Under the pieces are notes generated by a model. It made no database searches. It had not been told where the DNA came from and saw only the letters and a program-made list of their open reading frames with translations. Shown in pieces: positions 7,901 to 15,156 of a stretch of DNA of 29,020 bases. Source of the stretch: an uncultured Prevotella sp. Lineage in GTDB: Bacteria > Bacteroidota > Bacteroidia > Bacteroidales > Bacteroidaceae. Both the position numbers and the translations under genes were made by a program. Location: positions 1-29,020 of the forward strand of contig URJQ01000017.1 in the NCBI GenBank assembly GCA_900548195.1. The letters are read 5' to 3'. Positions within the stretch are counted from its first letter, which is position 1; each line of letters opens with the position of its first letter.

Positions 7901-9674
7901 CAAGGCGAAGAAGGCTTTGCCTAAGAATAGCAAGGCTTTCGAAAGGGAAATATCCATCAAGGCTGATACTGCCATCATCTTGTCGCACGGCAAAAAGACC
8001 AGAAGACTCATCGTTTCAGCACGCAATGCCGACGGTAAACTCATCGACATTAAGTATAAAGTGGTGGACGATAATAAGATTAAGGTCTTTAATCGCGCTG
8101 ATTCCACAGTCAAAATCAAGGTCTCTGTGCTTGCAAAAGAGCCACTCGATAATAAGAGTTGGTACCGCACAGCGCAGTCAGTGTCACGCTTCCTCATGAT
8201 GGTGCGCAATGTCGGAGTGTCCTATCGCGACCAATACTCCATGTCATTGCCAGGCTTTATGCCTTCTGTAGGCGACGCCTTTGGTCAGAAGAAGATAGCG
8301 GACGCTTTCGCTCCAGGTCTTGATTTCGCCTTCGGATTTGTAGGAGATTCATACGTTGACAAGGCTTTGGAAAACCATTGGCTGCTCAATGATGAGGCTG
8401 TAGCTACCCCTGTGACCACTAATCACACTCGCGATTTCAAGTTGACAGCTACTCTTGAGCCGATACGTAATCTCAAAATCGATCTCAATGCAGTGCGTAC
8501 AGAGACTAAAGGCAAGTCTATACAGTATATGTATCAAGGCAATCCTACTTCCCTCAGTGGCACTTTCACCATGACTACCATCTCTGTCAAGTCGGCATTC
8601 GAGGGTATGGGCAATGCTAATAATGGATATAAGTCTGCCACTTTCGAAAAGTTCTGCAAGTCATTGGATGGATATAAGGCCATCGTTGAGTCGCAATATG
8701 TGGATGCAAAGTATCCTCGTGGTACGGAATTTGAAGGAAAGAAATTCGCAAGCACGCTCGTAGGAACTGACGGAAAGACCTATGAAGCGGGAGTGGATAA
8801 GTATAGTGCTGACGTGATGGTGCCTGCTTTCCTCAAGGCTTACACAGGAATGGGAACTAATAGCATATTCCCTGCACTGCCAAAACTTCTCCCTAACTGG
8901 ACTATAAGATACAATGGACTCAGTCAGCTCACGTGGTTCCAGGACAAATTCAAGAGTGTCAGCATCAATCATTCTTACAAGAGCATCTATGCTGTCGGCT
9001 CTTACAGTTCCTTTACGTCATTCATGGAGTATATGGGAGACTGCGGTTTCATCGTGGATAATACGCAGGGTATTGCCATTCCGCGTCCAAGCAGTATGTT
9101 TAATGTGTCACAAGTCAGCATCAATGAGTCGTTCTCACCACTCCTTGGCATTGATGTGACACTCAAGAATAATATGACTGTCAAGATGGAATACCGCAAA
9201 ACGCGTGTCCTCAACCTCTCTATGACGAGCGTACAGCTCAATGAGACAACGTCAAATGACTGGGTGCTCGGATTGGGATATAAGATAAATGACTTCAATT
9301 TCTTCACCGGAACAAAGTCAAGGACAGTGAAAGGAAGAAATAATAGTAGAGGGGCTGGCGATGATAATGACAGCAAAGCCAAGGCAAAGACTAATAAGAA
9401 GAATTCTTTCAATCATGATTTGAATCTGCGATTCGACTTTAGTCTGCGCAATCAAGCGGCGATAACGCGCGATATAGCTACGGTGTCATCGAATGCAAGC
9501 AGTGGTAATAAGGCATTAAAGCTTAGCTTAATGGCTGACTATACTCTCTCTCGATTGCTCACAATGAGCTTCTATTACAATTGTCAGACGAATACTCCGC
9601 TGCTTTCTTCCAGCAGTTATCCTACCACAACGCAGGATTTCGGACTTTCCATGAAGTTCTCTCTGACAAGATAG
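1986..9674 (+). CDS. sprA: SprA/Sov family type IX secretion outer-membrane protein
   Basis: A 2562-residue protein, the size of SprA (gliding motility, F. johnsoniae) and Sov (P. gingivalis), the giant outer-membrane beta-barrel through which type IX substrates leave the cell. A hydrophobic signal segment lies at residues 23-40 (VCILALVGLLLPTMIWG). About 190-340 matches the SprA N-terminal domain (FNKQDMKLKYEGKEDEI, AGNVSFPSNSSLISGSSSLF). Later family-like stretches are NASYLDDFENTKSAM (about 865), IEYIEFWMLDPF (about 1025) and GEVWVNEMRLL (about 1540); the C-terminus is beta-rich and ends in KFSLTR. A second ATG at 2016 (MRALFPVKES) is an equally good start. Two oddities: a Q/N/K/T-rich insert right after the signal peptide (48-79), encoded by an AAC tract, and a Lys-rich segment at about 1945-1990. 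No other type IX genes are in the window. Confidence 0.93.
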   Translation: MSHPHFLKKIMRALFPVKESSKSVCILALVGLLLPTMIWGSVALQDDKTRKNQTTKQQDKEKSNNKTTRQQNNKTTKQPVSRADEEIPDSLLHPRWKIQRTTPITYDDFKSGTADLDAPENVEQKAEYNDTLNSYMIGSKMGNTWLAAPVIMSIPEYLKWTEKVNRNNFFRSKNTEVFVTKGKEKFDFSDMHFDLGPAEKIFGPGGVRIKTQGSAELRFGATLKNIDNPSLPIRNRKTTAINFDEKINVNVNGKVGDKVNMNLNYNTDATFDFNKQDMKLKYEGKEDEIIKLVEAGNVSFPSNSSLISGSSSLFGLRTDMQFGKLKLQTVLSQKKSNSKSVSSKGGVQLNPFEIDAADYEENRHFFLSKYFRNIYDNAMQHLPNLTTGIQINRVEIWVTNKTGQTNDTRNIVALADLGEGQPANQMWGGKGASAVPSNDANSQYADMVSTYSAARDIDQVSTVLEMLHDNESGRNDYEKLEKARKLNSTEYTLNSALGYVSLKSTLQTDQVLAVAFEYTYGGVTYQVGEFSSDITDVSKALFVKALKNTSNNPQQANWPLMMKNVYYLASSVEKEKFRLDIKFQSDTAGVYLTYIPEPQVKDNTIIKAIGADRLDNNNRVHSNGAFDFVEGYTVSNGQVFLPKVEPFGRGLYDFLVSKGVDPEKASKYAYTELYDSTKTVAKQIAEKDKFLLQGQFKGASANEISLGAMNVPQGSVVVTAGGVTLTEGSDYTVDYYSGIVTIINQSIIDAGTAVNVSLESDMDWGQQRKTMLGLNWEYDFSKNFQMSGTIRHLSEQSLTTKVAMGSEPLSNTIWGLNLNWKKESQWLTNMLDKIPFLNVSQPSYIQFNAEFAHLIAGQASGTQDNASYLDDFENTKSAMSVGTPSSWIISSVPSMFPAEARDKTTLAGGYHRARLAWYNIDPLFTRRSSTLTPSHIKGDLEQLSNHYVREVYAREVYPNRDLSSYGEGAVNTLNILNLAYYPAERGPYNFSPNLTSKGLLERPQDSWGGMMRKLDSPDFEAANIEYIEFWMLDPFIYTRREGKASQYGGDLYFNLGEMSEDILHDGKKFYESGMSVDGKDQYTFTQWGKVPQQSMVTYAFATSSGSRAKQDVGLNGLTDDEEQTFESYQPFIETARAKVEPQIFDSIYADPANDNYVYFRGDKWDRMQASILDRYKYINNPQGNSPDSETRSERYDTSYKTTPDVEDINQDYTLNETEKYYQYKVSVRDEDLEVGKNFIVDKRVASVGLRNGKTEEATWYLFRIPLKTPDGQGRQRFGNISDFTSIRFMRMFMTNFENPIVLRFASLDLVRGEWRVYEQNLNPSAANTGTINVSAVNIEENNDKLPVNYVLPPGISRVVDPSQPQLREQNEQSMDIVVNNLSTGEAKAVYKNMTLDVRQYKRLQMFVHANALEHNTTNLKDDQLALFVRLGSDYKSNYYEYEIPLKLTPAPEGTKYSTYSLADCKKVWPEENMLNIRLALFTAIKKARNMAKAEGRASYNVEFTAYDDDNPKNKITILGNPTLGEVKTMIIGVRNLSGSQKSGEVWVNEMRLLDPENTGGWAAQGNLNVQLSDLGSINATGKYVSEGFGGLEESVASRSTDNYATYSFTTNLELGKFFPDKAKVQVPLYYSITRERTSPKYNPLDTDMRLDDALDAAADKHERDSIESIAVMKNVTKNFSLSGVKVGIATKRHPMPYDPANFTFSYSHSHTHTDGETTVYENEDNWRGSMAYSWTPVYKPIEPFKKIKSKSKYYDILKKFGLNWLPQNIGFNTEMTRNYYELQERDLEDLGNSNSIPATFSSQFLWNREFQLRWDLTRNLRFSFQSATHAEIEEPYTQINKELYPDRYEAWKDSVWTSIKNLGTPLDYQQSVTASYQLPLNLIPIFNWVTADVKYQSSYNWQRGTDLEDGTSLGNTIGMNRLVNLNGTFDMEKLYAHVPFLKKANDRFKKAIRRNQPKPAKTQNKNKEDKDDKAKKALPKNSKAFEREISIKADTAIILSHGKKTRRLIVSARNADGKLIDIKYKVVDDNKIKVFNRADSTVKIKVSVLAKEPLDNKSWYRTAQSVSRFLMMVRNVGVSYRDQYSMSLPGFMPSVGDAFGQKKIADAFAPGLDFAFGFVGDSYVDKALENHWLLNDEAVATPVTTNHTRDFKLTATLEPIRNLKIDLNAVRTETKGKSIQYMYQGNPTSLSGTFTMTTISVKSAFEGMGNANNGYKSATFEKFCKSLDGYKAIVESQYVDAKYPRGTEFEGKKFASTLVGTDGKTYEAGVDKYSADVMVPAFLKAYTGMGTNSIFPALPKLLPNWTIRYNGLSQLTWFQDKFKSVSINHSYKSIYAVGSYSSFTSFMEYMGDCGFIVDNTQGIAIPRPSSMFNVSQVSINESFSPLLGIDVTLKNNMTVKMEYRKTRVLNLSMTSVQLNETTSNDWVLGLGYKINDFNFFTGTKSRTVKGRNNSRGAGDDNDSKAKAKTNKKNSFNHDLNLRFDFSLRNQAAITRDIATVSSNASSGNKALKLSLMADYTLSRLLTMSFYYNCQTNTPLLSSSSYPTTTQDFGLSMKFSLTR
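2124..2224 (+). repeat. In-frame AAC/AAG simple-sequence tract inside sprA
   Basis: Roughly 100 nt of AAACAACAAGACAAC-like repeats within sprA. It encodes residues 48-79, almost only K, Q, N, T and R, between the signal peptide and the first family-like sequence. It is the same simple sequence as the non-coding tract at 1937-1977 only 150 nt upstream, which suggests it spread or expanded into the coding region while keeping frame. Confidence 0.8.
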
Positions 9675-9729
9675 GGCGCAACGCTGCCAACAAGATAGCG
9701 TCGTTCCCTCTGCCAAGATAGGGCGCAAT
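9661..9729 (+). repeat. Duplication of the sprA stop region
   Basis: CTCTGACAAGATAGGGCGCA (9661-9680, containing the sprA TAG stop) recurs 48 nt later as CTCTGCCAAGATAGGGCGCA (9709-9728), with a third shorter CAAGATAG between (9691-9698). This looks like a small tandem duplication of the last sprA codons and the start of its 3' UTR. Confidence 0.7.
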
Positions 9730-9741
9730 CCCTCCCCCTTG

Positions 9742-9773
9742 CCACTGTGTCCGCCGCGTTACCGGCGGATATC
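9742..9773 (+). repeat. Dispersed hairpin repeat, copy H2
   Basis: Flank CCACTGTG (9742-9749), arm TCCGCCG (9750-9756), loop CGTTAC, arm CGGCGGA (9763-9769), then TATC. The stem is a perfect 7 bp. It sits between sprA and nadB, 43 nt before the nadB start. With no T-run after it, it is a poor terminator candidate. Same family as copies at 1010, 15052 and 15732. Confidence 0.7.
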
Positions 9774-9815
9774 CCAAGAATAAGAAACAAAAAAACAACA
9801 TAACAACATAATAAT

Positions 9816-11390
9816 ATGATTTACAAATATGATTTCCTCATCATCGGCGCAGGAGTGGCTGGTATGAGTTATGCTCTCAAAATAGCAAGAGCAAAGAAAG
9901 GAAAAGTCTGCCTTATTTGTAAGACGGCACTGGATGAAGCTAACACCTCTTTCGCTCAAGGCGGTGTGGCGTCGGTGACGAACCTGATTGTTGACAACTT
10001 CGAGAAGCACATAGAAGACACCATGATTGCTGGTGACTTCATATCAGACCGTGCTGCTGTGGAGCAAGTAGTTCGCATGGCACCGTCTCAAATCAAGGAA
10101 TTGGTGGAGTGGGGCGTCAACTTTGACAGGCAGGAAGACGGACAGTTTGACCTCCATCGCGAGGGAGGACACTCTGAATTCCGCATACTTCATCATGCTG
10201 ATGACACCGGTGCTGAGATTCAGCGCGGACTTATCGCAGCCATAAAGAGCAATCCTGACATCGAAGTGAAGGAGAATCATTTCGCTGTGGAAATCATTAC
10301 TCAGCATCATCTCGGCGTTACCGTGACCAGAAGAAGCAAGGATATACAGTGTTATGGAGCCTATGTGCTCAATCCTGAGACACAGAAAGTAGATACATAT
10401 CTTTCCAAAGTGACACTGATGTGTACCGGAGGATGTGGTGCTGTCTATCAGACTACTACCAATCCTATCATTGCCACAGGCGACGGAGAGGCGATGGTAT
10501 ATCGTGCTAAGGGCACTGTTGCCGACATGGAGTTCGTACAGTTCCACCCTACAGCATTGTATTCACCGGGTGAAACGCATCCTGCTTTCCTAATTACTGA
10601 GGCAATGCGTGGCTACGGAGGCATCCTTCGCTTGCCTAATGGCGAATCTTTCATGGAGAAATATGATAAGCGTCTCAGTCTTGCACCGCGTGATATTGTG
10701 GCTCGTGCCATTGATAAGGAGATGAAAAAGCATGGTATTGACCACGTTTGTCTCGACGTTACGCACAAGGATCCTGCTGAAACACGCCATCATTTCCCAA
10801 ATATCTATCAGAAATGTCTTACCCTTGGCATCGACATCACTAAGGATTACATTCCTGTTCGCCCGGCAGCACACTACATGTGCGGTGGCATCAAGGTGGA
10901 CTTGAATGGATGTTCCAGCATCAAAAGGCTCTATGCTATCGGTGAATGCTCATGTACCGGTCTGCATGGTGGCAACCGTCTTGCCTCCAACTCGCTCATT
11001 GAGGCTGTCGTCTATGCCGAAACAGCTGCACGTCATTCCCTCGAACACGTGGATGAATATGACTTCAACACTCTTGTTCCTGAATGGAATGATGAAGGAA
11101 CCATGACAAATGAGGAGAAAGTGCTTATCACCCAGAGCGTGAAAGAGGTGGGACAGATCATGTCAAACTATGTAGGCATCGTGCGTTCAAACCTCCGTCT
11201 GCGCCGAGCATGGACCCGTCTGGACGTTCTTTACGAAGAAACCGAACAACTCTTCAAGCGTGTAAAGGCTACAAAGGATATCTGCGAGCTCCGCAATATG
11301 ATAAATGTGGCTTACCTCATCACTCGCTTTGCCATCGAGAGAAAGGAATGCCGTGGTCTTCACTTCACCACTGATTATCCACATAAATAA
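9816..11390 (+). CDS. nadB: L-aspartate oxidase
   Basis: A 524-residue FAD enzyme that oxidises L-aspartate to iminoaspartate, the first step of de novo NAD synthesis; the product goes to quinolinate synthase (NadA). The N-terminus has the dinucleotide-binding loop FLIIGAGVAGMSYA (about residues 7-20). NTSFAQGGVASV (about 44) and HREGGHSEFRILHHADDTG (about 109-127) are typical of NadB and separate it from the related SdhA/FrdA flavoproteins. GDGEAMVYRAKGTVADMEF (about 224), FHPTALY and the late FAD-binding stretch GLHGGNRLASNSLIEAVVY (about 385) follow. The ATG at 9816 gives the usual N-terminus. nadA and nadC, often adjacent, are not in the window. An AAC-type tract (9783-9812) lies just upstream. 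Confidence 0.95.
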   Translation: MIYKYDFLIIGAGVAGMSYALKIARAKKGKVCLICKTALDEANTSFAQGGVASVTNLIVDNFEKHIEDTMIAGDFISDRAAVEQVVRMAPSQIKELVEWGVNFDRQEDGQFDLHREGGHSEFRILHHADDTGAEIQRGLIAAIKSNPDIEVKENHFAVEIITQHHLGVTVTRRSKDIQCYGAYVLNPETQKVDTYLSKVTLMCTGGCGAVYQTTTNPIIATGDGEAMVYRAKGTVADMEFVQFHPTALYSPGETHPAFLITEAMRGYGGILRLPNGESFMEKYDKRLSLAPRDIVARAIDKEMKKHGIDHVCLDVTHKDPAETRHHFPNIYQKCLTLGIDITKDYIPVRPAAHYMCGGIKVDLNGCSSIKRLYAIGECSCTGLHGGNRLASNSLIEAVVYAETAARHSLEHVDEYDFNTLVPEWNDEGTMTNEEKVLITQSVKEVGQIMSNYVGIVRSNLRLRRAWTRLDVLYEETEQLFKRVKATKDICELRNMINVAYLITRFAIERKECRGLHFTTDYPHK

Positions 11391-11490
11391 AGCAAGAAAG
11401 GAAAGATATTGAATAAATACACCAAATACATATCCAAGAAATCTATCCCAAATCCCAGCGCCAGCCTTCATTGGCTGACGCTTCCACTCC

Positions 11491-11656
11491 GTCAACGGCA
11501 GATGAAAAGGGCGCTTTATCATAGCTCAAACGCTTCTTTGTGGTCTCCACTGAAAAGTCAACGGCAGATGAAAAGGGCGCTTTATCATAGCTCCAACGCT
11601 TCTTTGTGGTCTCCACAGAAAAGTCAATGGCAGATGAAAAGGGCGCTTTATCATAG
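11491..11656. repeat. 66-nt tandem repeat, about 2.5 copies
   Basis: Copies start at 11491, 11557 and 11623, each beginning GTCAACGGCAGATGAAAAGG (third copy with one change, AATGG), so the period is exactly 66 nt. The third copy breaks off after about 34 nt, at CATAG. The unit differs little between copies, so the array is young or homogenised. Because 66 is divisible by 3, the plus-strand frame shared with the following gene stays open across the array (22-residue repeat containing MKRALYHSSNASLWSP), but the only start at its far end is a TTG, so translation is doubtful. Confidence 0.85.
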
Positions 11657-11690
11657 TCCTTGCATGGCAACTCCAGCACTATATATATAT

Positions 11691-12986
11691 ATGTACGCGC
11701 GTAAGCTCGCCATATTGATGATTCTATTGCTGGCATCTCTATCCATTCAGGGACGAAATAATGCTGATAGCCTTATCGTAGTCGAAGCAGACACATTGGT
11801 TTCAGATACGATTACTGACGTGATAGCAGACTCTTTGGCGGCAGAAATCACTGATACCATTCCTAATGACTCGCTTCCGTGGCCGCAATCACTGCAGTGT
11901 CATCTTACGACTATAATCGAGAAAAGTGATTTTCTCAATCAGTCGCAGTTGGGAATGATGGTCTATGATCTCACTTCAGACTCGGTGTTGTTCACCCATA
12001 ACCATCGTCAGACCATGCGACCTGCATCTACCATGAAACTGATAACGGCGATTACAGCCCTCGATAAGCTTGGTGGTTCCTACCAATTCAAGACACGCCT
12101 GCGATACAATGGAGAGGTAATAGACTCTATTCGCACTCTAAATGGCGACGTATATCTTGTCGGTGGCATGGATCCAAGATTTAATCGTGACGATATTCTC
12201 GCCTTTGTAGAGTCACTAAAGTCATTGGGCATCGACTCGATACATGGCAATATCTATGCAGACAAGTCGATGAAAGACCGTGATCTCTTAGGTGAAGGCT
12301 GGTGTTGGGATGATGATAATCCGGTGTTGACGCCCACTCTCTACTCCCGTAAGGACAGACTTATGGACCAGTTTCTGACAGAACTGGAGAAGGCTGGTAT
12401 CGTTTTTGATGGTGTGATAGGTGAGAAAACGGCTCCACCGTCATGCAAATTGGCTTGCACACGTTCGCATTCCATCGACCAGATATTGGTGAAGATGATG
12501 AAGGACAGCGATAATCTTTATGCAGAAAGCATGTTTTATCAGACAGCTGCCACGTATAGTCTGCCAGCAAAAGCATCTGGAGCAAGGAAGGTTACGCAGA
12601 ATCTGATGCGCAAGATGCACCTCAATCCAGCGAATTATCGTATAGCTGACGGTTCCGGACTCTCGCTCTACAATTATCTTTCTGCCGAACTTGAGATTGC
12701 TTTCCTGCGCTATGCTTACGTGAATAGCACCATATTCAATCATATCTACTCAGCATTGCCGGTGGCAGGAGTGGATGGCACTCTCGAAAAGCGTATGAAA
12801 GGCACTTCAGCAGCGCGTAATGTGCATGCCAAGACAGGCACTCTCTCTGGCATAAGCAGCCTTGCAGGCTACGTGAAAGCTGCCAATGGACACATGCTCG
12901 CCTTCTGTATCATCAATCAGGGAGTGCTTCGTGCTGCCCATGCAAAGGCTTTCCAGAACAAGGTCTGCGTGGCTATGAGCAAGTGA
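11691..12986 (+). CDS. dacB: D-alanyl-D-alanine carboxypeptidase/endopeptidase, PBP4 (DacB) type
   Basis: A 431-residue low-molecular-weight penicillin-binding protein, predicted periplasmic, that trims or hydrolyses D-Ala-mDAP peptide bonds in peptidoglycan. All three active-site motifs are present: S113-T-M-K116 (SxxK, nucleophile Ser113), S273-D-N275 (SxN), and K381-T-G383 (KTG). The N-terminus MYARKLAILMILLLASLSIQG is a good signal peptide. The frame stays open upstream to a TTG at 11409 across the 66-nt repeats, which would place 94 repetitive residues before the signal peptide; I chose the ATG at 11691 because a signal peptide must be N-terminal. The protein is a little shorter than E. 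coli PBP4. Upstream is nadB, with a 300-nt gap mostly filled by the repeats. Confidence 0.88.
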   Translation: MYARKLAILMILLLASLSIQGRNNADSLIVVEADTLVSDTITDVIADSLAAEITDTIPNDSLPWPQSLQCHLTTIIEKSDFLNQSQLGMMVYDLTSDSVLFTHNHRQTMRPASTMKLITAITALDKLGGSYQFKTRLRYNGEVIDSIRTLNGDVYLVGGMDPRFNRDDILAFVESLKSLGIDSIHGNIYADKSMKDRDLLGEGWCWDDDNPVLTPTLYSRKDRLMDQFLTELEKAGIVFDGVIGEKTAPPSCKLACTRSHSIDQILVKMMKDSDNLYAESMFYQTAATYSLPAKASGARKVTQNLMRKMHLNPANYRIADGSGLSLYNYLSAELEIAFLRYAYVNSTIFNHIYSALPVAGVDGTLEKRMKGTSAARNVHAKTGTLSGISSLAGYVKAANGHMLAFCIINQGVLRAAHAKAFQNKVCVAMSK

Positions 12987-13075
12987 AAACCATCATAAGT
13001 GGTCGGTCAAGAACGTAAAAACAGATTTGACTGCATACTTACTATATATAGAAACAACCCAAAAAACAAATAACT

Positions 13076-13348
13076 ATGACAAGAGCAATTATCACAGTAG
13101 TAGGTAAGGATACGGTAGGTATCATTGCCAAAGTATGTTCATATCTGGCTGATAGTCAGATAAACATCCTTGACATCTCACAGACCATTGTGCAGGAGTA
13201 CTTCAATATGATGATGATCGTCGATATGACCCGATGCAATAAGGCCTTCGACGAAGTGGCTTCAGAGCTTGCCAACATCGGCGGTGATCTCGGAGTGCAG
13301 GTAAAATGCCAGTTGGAGGATATTTTTGACAAGATGCACCGCATCTAA
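13076..13348 (+). CDS. ACT domain-containing protein (UPF0237 family)
   Basis: A 90-residue protein that is a single ACT domain: MTRAIITVVGKDTVGIIAKV forms the first strand and helix with the ligand-loop G/D residues, then INILDISQTIVQEYFNMMMIVD. ACT domains usually bind amino acids or related small molecules; free-standing ones such as GcvR act by protein contact. It fits UPF0237 in length and sequence. A UPF0210 gene follows 179 nt downstream, a pairing known from many bacteria, so the two probably work together. The biochemical role is not established. The leader is A/C-rich (13055-13075). Confidence 0.88.
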   Translation: MTRAIITVVGKDTVGIIAKVCSYLADSQINILDISQTIVQEYFNMMMIVDMTRCNKAFDEVASELANIGGDLGVQVKCQLEDIFDKMHRI

Positions 13349-13527
13349 GGTGTGTCTGACTGTATGTTTTAATTCGTTATATAAGGGCAGAAATTCCAGC
13401 ATTTCGTCTTTATATCAGTAGGTAATCAATAGCTTTTAGATAATGAATAGAAAATTGAAATGCTTTTCATTATTATAAAAAAAATTCTGATTACATACTT
13501 AATACAAACTTTAATCAAGGATATTCT

Positions 13528-14910
13528 ATGATAAATATATCAGAAGTGCTCGAAACCAACAAGATGATCGAGCAGGAAAATCTTGATGTGCGCACCATTA
13601 CTATGGGCATCAGTCTGCTCGACTGTGCCGATAAGTCATTGGACGTGACGTGCGAAAAGATTTACAACAAGATAACTACTCTCGCCAAAGACCTTGTAAA
13701 GACAGGTGAAGAGATAAGCCGCGAGTTTGCTATTCCTATCGTCAATAAGCGCATCAGCATCACTCCTATCTCCCTTGTAGGAGCAGCATGTTGCAGAATA
13801 CCAGGAGATTACGTCCAGATAGCCAAGACATTGGACAAGGCAGCCAAGGAGGTTGGAGTCAATTTCCTCGGTGGTTACTCTGCTGTGGTGAGCAAAGGAA
13901 TGACAAAAAGCGATGAACTCCTCATCCGCTCTATCCCTCAAGCCCTTGCTTGCACTGACTTTATCTGCTCCAGTGTCAATGTCGGTTCCACAAAGACTGG
14001 CATCAATATGGACGCAGTGCGCCTCATGGGCGACATCATCAAGCAGACAGCTGAAGCCACAAAGGATTCAGATTCATTGGGTTGCGCTAAGCTTGTAGTG
14101 CTCTGCAATGCTCCTGACGACAATCCATTTATGGCAGGTGCCTTTCACGGAGTGAGCGAGGCGGAGGCTATCATCAATGTGGGCGTTTCAGGACCAGGCG
14201 TGGTAAAGTGTGCTCTTGAGCAGATGGACAAGTTTGCCGATGGTGGTCTTGCCAACTTCGAGACCCTCTCTGAGACCATCAAGAAGACGGCATTCAAGAT
14301 TACTCGCGTAGGTCAACTGGTGGCACAGGAGGCTTCTGCACGTCTCGGCATTCCTTTCGGCATCATCGATCTCTCTCTTGCTCCAACTCCAGCTGTAGGT
14401 GATAGCGTCGCTGATATCCTGCATTGTATGGGAGTGGAATATGCTGGAGCACCAGGAACTACGGCTGCCCTCGCTATGCTCAATGACCAAGTGAAGAAAG
14501 GCGGCGTAATGGCAAGTTCGTATGTGGGCGGACTTTCCGGTGCTTTCATCCCGGTTTCAGAAGACCAGGGCATGATAGATGCAGTGAAGATTGGTGCTCT
14601 CACCATCGAGAAACTGGAGGCAATGACCTGCGTATGCTCCGTAGGACTGGACATGATAGCCATTCCTGGTGATACATCAGCCACTACTATCGCTGGTATC
14701 ATCGCGGATGAGTCGGCTATAGGCATGGTAAACCAGAAGACAACAGCGGTCCGCATCATTCCTGTCATCGGCAAGAAGGTGGGTGACACCGTGGAGTTTG
14801 GCGGCCTTTTGGGCTATGCTCCTATCATGCCGGTCAATACATTTGCGTGCAACCGCTTTGTAGATAGGGGAGGAAGAATACCAGCTCCTATCCATTCGTT
14901 CAAGAATTAG
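13528..14910 (+). CDS. UPF0210 (DUF711, PFL-like) family protein
   Basis: A 460-residue protein, close to the usual UPF0210 length. The N-terminus MINISEVLETNKMIEQENLD followed by VRTITMGISLLDCAD is the family's typical start. Other typical stretches are GGYSAVVSKGMTKSDELLI, VNVGSTKTGINMDAV, FHGVSEAEAIINVGVSGPG and a Gly/Ala-rich second half with DLSLAPTPAVGDSVADIL. The fold is related to glycyl-radical enzymes in shape, but I do not see a clear glycyl-radical motif. The partner UPF0237 ACT protein lies upstream. The 13349-13527 spacer is AT-rich and carries ATAATGAA and TTCATTAT, which could form a weak hairpin. Function unknown; possibly linked to amino-acid sensing through the ACT partner (inference). 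Confidence 0.88.
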   Translation: MINISEVLETNKMIEQENLDVRTITMGISLLDCADKSLDVTCEKIYNKITTLAKDLVKTGEEISREFAIPIVNKRISITPISLVGAACCRIPGDYVQIAKTLDKAAKEVGVNFLGGYSAVVSKGMTKSDELLIRSIPQALACTDFICSSVNVGSTKTGINMDAVRLMGDIIKQTAEATKDSDSLGCAKLVVLCNAPDDNPFMAGAFHGVSEAEAIINVGVSGPGVVKCALEQMDKFADGGLANFETLSETIKKTAFKITRVGQLVAQEASARLGIPFGIIDLSLAPTPAVGDSVADILHCMGVEYAGAPGTTAALAMLNDQVKKGGVMASSYVGGLSGAFIPVSEDQGMIDAVKIGALTIEKLEAMTCVCSVGLDMIAIPGDTSATTIAGIIADESAIGMVNQKTTAVRIIPVIGKKVGDTVEFGGLLGYAPIMPVNTFACNRFVDRGGRIPAPIHSFKN

Positions 14911-14962
14911 TTCCGAAATGGATACGTAAGTCTGGTAGTCGGATGTGTGGAATCTCAGCAAA

Positions 14963-15084
14963 AGCCACAGTATCAGCGACTTTTTTCATTAGCATCCCAG
15001 CAACGATAGCCCCTGTGCCAACGGCTTTCAGAATCATTTCAGCAGATGGAGCCCCTGTGCCAACGGCTTTTACCGTAGGATATC
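14963..15084 (+). repeat. Small array of hairpin repeats (copy H3 plus two degenerate units)
   Basis: Three units start with AGCC at 14963, 15008 and 15050 (spacing 45 and 42 nt). The last is complete: flank CCCCTGTG (15052-15059), arm CCAACGG, loop CTTTTA, arm CCGTAGG (15073-15079) and ATATC, six of seven arm positions pairing. The second keeps the flank and first arm (15010-15024) but has lost the return arm. The first is only loosely similar. The array fills most of the gap between the UPF0210 gene and the NfeD-like gene. Confidence 0.6.
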
Positions 15085-15156
15085 ACACGCCCGACCACCA
15101 GCCCTCGCCCATCAAGGACATCATTATCATAAATAACAATCAAATAACTAAATCCT

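Noticed and set aside
11409..11690. N-terminal extension of DacB including the 66-nt repeats
   Set aside because: It would put 94 repetitive residues ahead of a clear signal peptide and needs a TTG start. Kept as an open question in the findings.
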